Below, piece by piece: positions 57,997 through 64,000 of a DNA stretch of 64,000 nucleotides. Under the pieces are notes generated by a model. That model did no database searches. It was not told where the DNA came from and saw nothing but the letters and a program-made list of their open reading frames with translations. The position numbers were made by a program, and so were the translations under genes. Numbering within the stretch: the stretch's first letter is position 1; each line of letters starts with the position of its first letter. The stretch comes from Nostoc sp. B(2019) (GTDB lineage Bacteria > Cyanobacteriota > Cyanobacteriia > Cyanobacteriales > Nostocaceae): the NCBI RefSeq assembly GCF_010091925.1, contig NZ_WVID01000013.1, positions 1 through 64,000 on the forward strand, written 5' to 3'.

Positions 57997-58638
57997 TCAA
58001 GACACTCTAGAGATTACCTGACCAATACGCTTGAGAATTTGCAAAACGCCGTACAATTCTCTTGCAGATACAAACGGAGCGAAGACTCTTGATAGGTCGT
58101 ACTGTGGCGTATTTGTCTGCGTCACTTTCACAAATAAAATATCGTCCCCATTCGTCACCATACCAAACACAGGTTGATTGGGATTAGGATTAGCCATCAG
58201 ATAAGCTAGAGCTTGCGGTACGGCCGACCAAACCGAAAGCGTGGTTTTCTTTGACTCCAAAACCATGACCCAGAACTGTTCTTGTAGCACTAAAACGTCA
58301 ATCCGTCCGCGCAGTATCTCCTCGTCATCGTTTAGCACTAATTCTACAGAGGATTCGGCCTTAATCCTGAAAGGAGGATCGTAAAACCCGGAGAGTGCAA
58401 GAATTGGCGACACCAGCAACAACATGACTGTTCCTTCTAGTAAATGACCTCCAGTCCGGTGATAAAGATATCTGCGCCGCAGAACATCCACAGAGGCTTT
58501 TTCCGCTTCCGTAATTTCAGGTAATCCTTCATACCACTCTGGAAAAAACTGCTCGGACTCAACGCGGACAAAACCGAATCGATTTTCTGCATCCAATAGA
58601 GTGGTAATCGCTTCTGTAATTGCTGCCGTCTGTGTCAT
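57997..58638 (-). CDS. PD-(D/E)XK nuclease, HsdR N-terminal-like
   Basis: 213 residues. 'EILRGRIDVLVLQEQFWVMV' + 'LESKKTTLSVWSAVPQALAY' gives the Asp ... Glu-x-Lys of the PD-(D/E)XK fold, with the Gln-rich follow-on helix. Cyanobacteria annotate many such stand-alone proteins as type I restriction R subunits, but there is no helicase, HsdM or HsdS here, so restriction is unlikely without partners. Monocistronic. Confidence 0.82.
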   Translation of the reverse strand: MTQTAAITEAITTLLDAENRFGFVRVESEQFFPEWYEGLPEITEAEKASVDVLRRRYLYHRTGGHLLEGTVMLLLVSPILALSGFYDPPFRIKAESSVELVLNDDEEILRGRIDVLVLQEQFWVMVLESKKTTLSVWSAVPQALAYLMANPNPNQPVFGMVTNGDDILFVKVTQTNTPQYDLSRVFAPFVSARELYGVLQILKRIGQVISRVS

Positions 58639-58769
58639 TGCTTGTAGGTAACAGTTGCTTTACTACATGATCAGCATCTCTATTATCGCCAATTGGCGCG
58701 TTTGCGGAGAAAGTAGTAGATACTGTTGTACAACTTAAGTAAGGATACTGAGCAACCAGAACAGCAGCG

Positions 58770-59735
58770 ATGAGTGATCATATTTTAAAAGCCACCACGG
58801 AAACTGTGCATCTGGGTGGTTTCTCGCATTTGCTAGAACCAGTACTCACTGTTGCTTCTGGCGACACAGTTGATGTAGAAACTTACACTGGTTATTACGT
58901 TTACGACAAAGCACCACCAGAGTTTCTCACACCAGAATTTATCGATATCTGCCAAAATCTTGCACCAGAACGCAAAATCGCTGGAGGGCCCCATTTACTA
59001 ACAGGGCCAATTTATGTGCAGGATGCAGAACCAGGGGATGTTTTGGAAGTAAGATTAGAAGCGATCGCACCTCGTTTACCAATTGGTTTTAATGCGATTC
59101 GTACAGGTTGGGGAGCCTTACCACACCAGTTCAATCAACCAGCCTTGAGATTTATTCCCCTCGATTTAGCCAACAACATCGCTGAATTTCCTGCGGGTGC
59201 TGGCATAAAAATTCCCCTCAAACCCTTTTTTGGCATTCTTGGTGTCGCCACCCCAGAAACGTCCAGAACTTCTGTTCCACCAGGTTCTTACGGTGGTAAT
59301 ATCGATAACCGCGAACTGCAAGCAGGTTCTCGATTATTTTTGCCTGTTTTCGTCCCAGGTGCGTTGTTTTCGATTGGTGATGGTCATTCAGCACAGGGAG
59401 ATGGCGAAGTAAATGTCACCGCTATTGAAACTTCCATGAACGGAAGAATAATACTCAAGCTTCGCAAGGATATACAACTGACAACGCCAATCGCAGAAAC
59501 TCCAACCGATATCATCACAATGGGGTTTGGTCAAACTTTAGATGAAGCCTTAGAATTAGCTTTGAACAACATGATTGATTTTCTAAAACGCTTCACAAAT
59601 TTGTCGCCAGAAGATGCTTATGTATTGTGTAGTCTAGCTGTGAATTTTCGCATCACTCAAGTTGTGAATAGTCCACAAAAAGGCGTGCATGGGATGTTAC
59701 CCAAATCAATTTTCTCAAAGTCAATCAATTTATAA
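58770..59735 (+). CDS. Acetamidase/formamidase family protein
   Basis: 321 residues. 'GDTVDVETYTGY', 'GPIYVQDAEPGDVLEVRLEA' and 'PPGSYGGNIDNRELQAGSRL' + 'FLPVFVPGALFSIGDGHSAQ' + 'GDGEVNVTAIE' are the FmdA/AmdA signature. It hydrolyses short amides to ammonia, a plausible nitrogen scavenging step. No transporter neighbour is visible. Confidence 0.93.
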   Translation: MSDHILKATTETVHLGGFSHLLEPVLTVASGDTVDVETYTGYYVYDKAPPEFLTPEFIDICQNLAPERKIAGGPHLLTGPIYVQDAEPGDVLEVRLEAIAPRLPIGFNAIRTGWGALPHQFNQPALRFIPLDLANNIAEFPAGAGIKIPLKPFFGILGVATPETSRTSVPPGSYGGNIDNRELQAGSRLFLPVFVPGALFSIGDGHSAQGDGEVNVTAIETSMNGRIILKLRKDIQLTTPIAETPTDIITMGFGQTLDEALELALNNMIDFLKRFTNLSPEDAYVLCSLAVNFRITQVVNSPQKGVHGMLPKSIFSKSINL

Positions 59736-60165
59736 GTTGCAATCTAGCGAAATCGAATAAATTGGAGGAGCGAATAAGTGTGAGAGCAGGGTAGCCCTTT
59801 CAACGTGGATAAAAAGCCTAAAAAATTTCCCGAATTTGGGGCTTTTCACCTTCGTGTCTTGGTGTCTTAGTGGTTCAAAAGTCAATTTTTAAACCATCAA
59901 GACACCAAGACACCAACAAAAATTCTGACACCTTGAAAGGGCTAGGGTGCAGTGAGAAGTTGCACCAAGTCTTTCCTTTGCCCACCTCTGCTACTCTGTC
60001 TCCTGTTTGCTAAATACTAAAAAATAAATTTGAATCAATGTGTGAGATGGATCTACTATAAAGGTAGAAGAAAAAGTTAGGAAGAATGTGAAAAACTAAC
60101 TTACGAACTACAAATTACGTTAGCGTAGCAAGGCGTAGACCATTACGAATTACCAATGTAGACCA
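59736..60165. other. Intergenic with MITE family 2 copy and GC repeats
   Basis: Contains the element at 59792-59944 and, at about 60100-60150, a 'acaaattacgttagcgtagc' block of the 'gtaattcg' repeat family. No gene is seen. Confidence 0.45.
59792..59944. mobile_element. MITE-like element, family 2, copy 2
   Basis: TAGCCCTTTCAACGTG (59792-59807) and CACCTTGAAAGGGCTA (59929-59944), 15 of 16 pairs, with 'agtggttcaaaagtcaattt' in the interior as in 4434-4591. 153 bp, no coding capacity. Confidence 0.7.
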
Positions 60166-60885
60166 ATGAATAAAAAGCCATCATGGAATGTTAAAGAACA
60201 AATAGTGATAGTTGAGCTAGGAACTATCAGGCTAAACGGAGAATTGGTTGTACCTGAAAGTGCTGAGGGGATTGTCTTATTTGCTAATAGCGGTAGTAGC
60301 AGCCGATACAGTACCCGTAACCACTATCTTGCTCATGTGCTGCGTCAGGAAGGGCGATTAGCAACTATATTGATTGACTTGCTGACAAGAGAAGAGGAAG
60401 AAATTGACGAGCGAACCAAGCATTTCCGTAATAACATTACTTTTCTCGCCACCAGGTTAGTTGCCATTACAGACTGGCTGTTTGAGAACCCGATAACCCA
60501 CCATCTCAAGGTCGGTTACTTTGGTGCAAACAGAGGCAGTGGTGCGGCATTTCTAGCCGCAGCAGCACGCCCAATGTCTGTCAGGGCTATAGTTTGCCGC
60601 AGTGGGCAACTTGATTTAACAGGCGTTGCACTATCCCAGGTGCAAGCTCCCACATTGCTCCTTGTCGGCAGCTACGACTTCCCAGTAATTGCAATGAATG
60701 AGGATGCACTGGCACAAATTTCTGCCCAAAACAAGCAACTGGAAATGATTCCTGGGGCAACTCATCAGTTTGGAGAACCTGGTGCTCTGGAGGAAGTAGG
60801 ACGACTAGCGAGTCAATGGTTCAATTACTATCTGACATCATTTGAATGGCAGGAACCGCATCTACATGCAATGTCTCTAAATTAA
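60166..60885 (+). CDS. Dienelactone-hydrolase-like protein, Ser nucleophile lost
   Basis: 239 residues. Aligns by eye along its length with DLH-type hydrolases ('LLTREEEEIDERTKHFRNNI', 'APTLLLVGSYDFPVIAMNED', 'IPGATHQFGEPGALEEVGRL'). The Asp and His of the triad are present. But the elbow reads 'VGYFGANRGSGAAF', where relatives have GAS, and the oxyanion loop reads 'FANSGSSS' where they have 'HGSGSS'. Two active-site changes suggest a non-catalytic or altered role. Monocistronic. Confidence 0.8.
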   Translation: MNKKPSWNVKEQIVIVELGTIRLNGELVVPESAEGIVLFANSGSSSRYSTRNHYLAHVLRQEGRLATILIDLLTREEEEIDERTKHFRNNITFLATRLVAITDWLFENPITHHLKVGYFGANRGSGAAFLAAAARPMSVRAIVCRSGQLDLTGVALSQVQAPTLLLVGSYDFPVIAMNEDALAQISAQNKQLEMIPGATHQFGEPGALEEVGRLASQWFNYYLTSFEWQEPHLHAMSLN

Positions 60886-61006
60886 TGGTTTGAAATTTAT
60901 TTTTGATAATCTGTTTAGAGGCTGAGATCAGCAATGCAGAGTAAGTATCACTCACTGTCTTTGATCAAATGTTCGAGGTTGTATGTTCGGGCTTCTAGCA
61001 CAAAAA

Positions 61007-61318
61007 TCAAAGACTTCCCATCATTCGGCTGACTTGTTCTAACTGTAATGGTTTGCGTTCAATACTCTGGAAATACTCAATCTTTTGTAGGTGAGTACAT
61101 GCTGTTTTAAAGTGACTTAAATTCAGTAAAATAATATCTTCGTAAACTGACTCTTGTGGAGTCTTTATATCGATAATTACCTCTTGTAGATTATTTTGGG
61201 CAATTGCAATTTTTAGATATTTTAGAAATAATTCACGTTTTTTGGCTCGAACGCTGAGTAAGTACCAATTACCATTAACAGGTGGTAATGACGGCTCTAA
61301 AGGTTGTACAGGCAGCAT
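61007..61318 (-). CDS. Small hypothetical protein, NusG-N-like flavour
   Basis: 103 residues from ATG 61318 (TTG 61351 adds 11). 'NGNWYLLSVRAKKRELFLKY' recalls the first strand and helix of NusG N-terminal domains, but no KOW domain follows. The rest ('IIDIKTPQESVYEDIILLNL') is beta-rich. I am not sure of the family. Confidence 0.5.
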   Translation of the reverse strand: MLPVQPLEPSLPPVNGNWYLLSVRAKKRELFLKYLKIAIAQNNLQEVIIDIKTPQESVYEDIILLNLSHFKTACTHLQKIEYFQSIERKPLQLEQVSRMMGSL

Positions 61319-61399
61319 AATTTGCGATGATATTAGGTAGAGTTTTGGCAATAAGAAATATAACTTACTAAGTAATAGTCTAGATAAGTATTTTTGTAA

Positions 61400-61786
61400 C
61401 TACTGTTCCAGATTCCAGCCCAGCGCTACTGCTACTTGATTGGCTAATTCTAGCGGATTGAACGGTTTGGCGATCGCTGCTTTCATTCCAATCTCGGCAT
61501 AGCGGCGACGATCACACGCCTGTATGTTCGCGGTTAACAAAATGACTGGAATAGCTCTTGTTGCCGGATTTGTTTGTAGCTTCTCAAAGACTGTGATACC
61601 GTTCATGTCTGGCATGATTACATCTAACAGAATCACATCTGGTTGCCAATCTTCGGCTTTTTTTATGGCCTCTTTCCCAGAACTTGCCGTCAACACTTGC
61701 CAGTCGGCGACAGTTTCCAAGCAAATCTTGGCAACTTCTTGAATAGACTGCTCGTTATCAACTACTAGAATTCGCTTTTTTGTCAT
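61400..61786 (-). CDS. Single-domain CheY-like response regulator
   Basis: 128 residues. Acidic start 'ILVVDNEQS', phosphoacceptor Asp in 'DVILLDVIMPDMNGITVF', Thr in 'VILLTAN', Lys in 'AAIAKPFNPLEL'. It starts five bases after the stop of the multidomain regulator, so both are one operon and probably one phosphorelay. Confidence 0.92.
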   Translation of the reverse strand: MTKKRILVVDNEQSIQEVAKICLETVADWQVLTASSGKEAIKKAEDWQPDVILLDVIMPDMNGITVFEKLQTNPATRAIPVILLTANIQACDRRRYAEIGMKAAIAKPFNPLELANQVAVALGWNLEQ

Positions 61787-61791
61787 TGCTG

Positions 61792-64000
61792 CTACTCTCT
61801 TTTTGGTTGCGAATGATTCGTTGAAGTAGTTCCATACAAATCATGCCCGATGGAAATAATTGCATCATCGGCAATATCCAAAATTCGTGCAAATCGGGCT
61901 TGAGATAGGCGTAGCTCTTTCTGTGTCTGGTGATGCTCATCAAGTTCTGACTGCAACTGTCGATTAACGGTAATTAACTCTGCGGTTTTTGCTAATTGGC
62001 GATCGCGCTGATTTCGCAATGCTACAATGCCATAAGCTAAATCTGCGGCTAATGCTTGTAGCACTTTTACTTCATCAGCATCGAAGACGTCTGGTTCGGC
62101 AGCGTAAATATTCAATGCGGCAAAAGTTTGACTGTTGATAATTAACGGTAACGCGATCGCTGAAGCGTAACCTCGGTTAATAGTATGAGACTGCCAAATC
62201 TGATAATTGTGATCAGTTAAAATATTTTGGACAATACAAGTTTGACCTGTGCGAATGGCAATCCCCATTGGACTTTGCTCATAACTGGTGTTTGCCCAAG
62301 TCAGATTCAGAGATTGCAAATATCCGTCTTCGTAGCCTGCTTGAGATACTGGACGGATATTTTTCGTTATATCATCTTCGGCAAAACCTACCCACGCTAG
62401 CCGATAGCCACCGATTTTTACAAGAATTTGGCAAATTTGCTGTAATAAATCAAACTCGTCTTTAGCACCAAAAAGTACTTGATTGCAACTACTCAAAGTT
62501 TGCAACTTTCGATTTAACCGCCGAATTTCAGCTTCAGCCTGTTTGTGTGGTGTAATGTCTCGTGTAATTGCTAGCTGCACTACTTTGCCATCGCCGTAAC
62601 ACAAAGGAGCTGCATGAGTTTCTACCCAGCGACGATTACCCCGACAGCTAATCATCTCGAACTGTAAAATTCCTTTATTGCCCTGACAAATACTTTCGTT
62701 GAGTTGGCGAAATGCCTCTTGATATTCTGGAGCAATTAAATTATAAACAGATTTACCAATCAGTGTTGCGGTATTGTCTGCTTCCAGCATCAAAATACCT
62801 GCTGGGTTGATTTCCAACAAAGTGCCATCGACGGCAATCACTTTGACGCATTCTGGCTCAGCATCAAAGATAGTTCGCCAGCGATTCTCTTGTTCGATAA
62901 CTTGTGTGCAGTGCGTTATGCAATCATTCTTAACCACCGAAACCAAAGGCAATTCAGCGCCGCTTGCCAATGCAGATATTGCTGTAACTTCTTTGTCGCC
63001 TTCAATTTCTTGACGCAATAACTTAACCCAACGTTCAAGGTTAGTTATCTCAGATACACTCAAGATTTGCTGAGAATTCAGCAGACGCTCAATTTTACGT
63101 GCCAGTTTTGAGCCAAGAGTAAAGCCAAAAGTGCCTAAAGATCCTGCTAAAGTGTGCGCCTCTTGAGCTGCTTCCAAGAGCAAATTGCGATCGCTCCAAA
63201 CAAGTGGAGATTCGCGATTCAAAGCTGCAACGGCTTGCTCTAGCACGCTTACTTGCTCATCCACCCGCCCTTTAAATTGTTGCCAAACTCCCGCAACTGC
63301 TGTTAGTGTTTGCTGCTGCTTGGATAAATCCTCTTCTTGATATGTATGCATTCTAGCTTTGGCATCAGAGGCTTTACCCCCTTCTGGCTTTCTCCCTTTC
63401 CCGTCCTCGCCTTCCAGTGGTTTCAGGCGATAACCAATCCCGTAAACTGTTTCAATCAAATCACTGGAAACTCCGACAGCTTTTAGTTTCTGTCTTAATC
63501 CTTTGATATGGGTGCGGACGGCTTCTTCTGTAGGAGTATCATCATAAGACCACAGATGTTCTAAAATCATGCCGCAGCTAAACACCCGGCGACAATTTCG
63601 CAAGAATAGTTCCAACAGAGCATATTCTTTTGGTGTAAGTGACAGCAGATTGCTAGCATAAGTGACTTCACAGCTACTAGGGTCTAGCCTTAACCCACGC
63701 CACTCTAGCACAGGTTGTGAAGTGCTCCCTCCGCGACGCAATAGCGCCCGTACACGAGCGACTAACTCCTCTTCGTCAAAAGGTTTAACTACATAGTCAT
63801 CTGCACCTGCATCTAGTCCAATTGCTTTTTCATGACCACTATCGCGCCCTGTTAGTAATAGGATTGGTACTTGCAGACCACTAGACCGGATTTGCCGACA
63901 AAGACTAATACCATCTAGCTTAGGCAGTATGACATCCAAGAGGATTAAATCATAATCGTAAGTTTGGATTAAATCCCAAGCAACATCACCATCAGTTGCC
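61792..64000 (-). CDS. REC-wHTH-Hpt-PAS-GAF regulator, partial
   Basis: The start lies beyond 64000; the frame is open to the edge. Visible: receiver (Asp in 'LILLDVILPKLDG', Lys in 'YVVKPFDEEEL'), OmpR-type winged helix ('LSLTPKEYALLELFLRNCRR', 'VRTHIKGLRQKLKA'), Hpt ('AQEAHTLAGSLGTFG' with the phospho-His), PAS ('AEPECVKVIAVDGTLLEINP'), GAF ('QICQILVKIGGYRLAW'), then the first strand of another PAS ('RFARILDIADDAIIS') ending abruptly in 'IGHDLYGTTSTNHSQ'. There is no kinase domain. A cut PAS at the end suggests a deletion of the kinase part. Confidence 0.85.
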   Translation of the reverse strand, partial: ATDGDVAWDLIQTYDYDLILLDVILPKLDGISLCRQIRSSGLQVPILLLTGRDSGHEKAIGLDAGADDYVVKPFDEEELVARVRALLRRGGSTSQPVLEWRGLRLDPSSCEVTYASNLLSLTPKEYALLELFLRNCRRVFSCGMILEHLWSYDDTPTEEAVRTHIKGLRQKLKAVGVSSDLIETVYGIGYRLKPLEGEDGKGRKPEGGKASDAKARMHTYQEEDLSKQQQTLTAVAGVWQQFKGRVDEQVSVLEQAVAALNRESPLVWSDRNLLLEAAQEAHTLAGSLGTFGFTLGSKLARKIERLLNSQQILSVSEITNLERWVKLLRQEIEGDKEVTAISALASGAELPLVSVVKNDCITHCTQVIEQENRWRTIFDAEPECVKVIAVDGTLLEINPAGILMLEADNTATLIGKSVYNLIAPEYQEAFRQLNESICQGNKGILQFEMISCRGNRRWVETHAAPLCYGDGKVVQLAITRDITPHKQAEAEIRRLNRKLQTLSSCNQVLFGAKDEFDLLQQICQILVKIGGYRLAWVGFAEDDITKNIRPVSQAGYEDGYLQSLNLTWANTSYEQSPMGIAIRTGQTCIVQNILTDHNYQIWQSHTINRGYASAIALPLIINSQTFAALNIYAAEPDVFDADEVKVLQALAADLAYGIVALRNQRDRQLAKTAELITVNRQLQSELDEHHQTQKELRLSQARFARILDIADDAIISIGHDLYGTTSTNHSQPKRE

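Noticed and set aside
57997-58638. Complete restriction-modification system
   Set aside because: Only a nuclease-like domain is present; no methylase, specificity subunit or helicase nearby.

Overview
The window is chromosomal DNA of a filamentous, probably heterocyst-forming cyanobacterium (Nostocales, Nostoc-like). It is AT-rich, has many GCGATCGC (HIP1) octamers, small palindromic and polypurine repeats between and inside genes, many hybrid sensor kinases, and cyanobacterial markers (DUF3611, DUF1350, phytol-kinase-like, PEP-CTERM protein, 8-HDF-type photolyase). I see no rRNA, tRNA or CRISPR array.

Region by region. 1-9.8 kb: ilvC, an aldo/keto reductase, a secreted EndoU-type nuclease, a tandem pair of TspO proteins, a VanX-like dipeptidase overlapping a DUF1350 gene, yidD and a phytol-kinase-like gene. 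9.8-19 kb: a peptide export locus. A 1.9-kb gene-poor leader region holds a decayed precursor-like ORF. It is followed by an HlyD adaptor, a C39-peptidase ABC exporter, and four tandem short genes sharing a double-glycine leader but carrying very different Asp/Gly/Asn-rich, Lys/Cys-tailed cores. Each has the same palindrome plus ACGTAAGTGAGG block 23-25 bases before its start, and the first three have clear terminators. 19-31 kb: acireductone-dioxygenase-like protein, PEP-CTERM protein, photolyase, a 1356-residue membrane protein, and a two-component cluster with a dead kinase gene. 31-46 kb: radical SAM enzyme, MazEF-like and BrnTA toxin-antitoxin pairs, RNase II/R, rpmG-rpsR, moeA, HAD phosphatase, NDH-2, a truncated GNAT, chaB, a phospholipase-D lipoprotein whose helix-hairpin-helix tail has been cut off by stops, and a cysteine desulfurase. 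46.9-53.5 kb: one 2205-residue hybrid kinase with twelve near-identical HAMP-type repeats. 53.5-56 kb: a foreign-looking AraC regulator/hydrolase island fused to an IS transposase stump. 56-64 kb: AIM24, DUF5684, a PD-(D/E)XK protein, acetamidase/formamidase, a hydrolase lacking its serine nucleophile, and a response regulator next to a multidomain regulator that runs off the window edge.

The best candidate for an undescribed system is the 10.4-18.8 kb locus: the exporter would trim the leaders after Gly-Gly and secrete the cores, with each peptide gene having its own 5' control element. Dispersed mobile-element traces include two MITE-like families (TIR GACTTCTTGCAAAAGTC in three copies; TIR TAGCYCTTTCAASGTG in two), a two-copy three-hairpin element, and two 21-bp tandem arrays.
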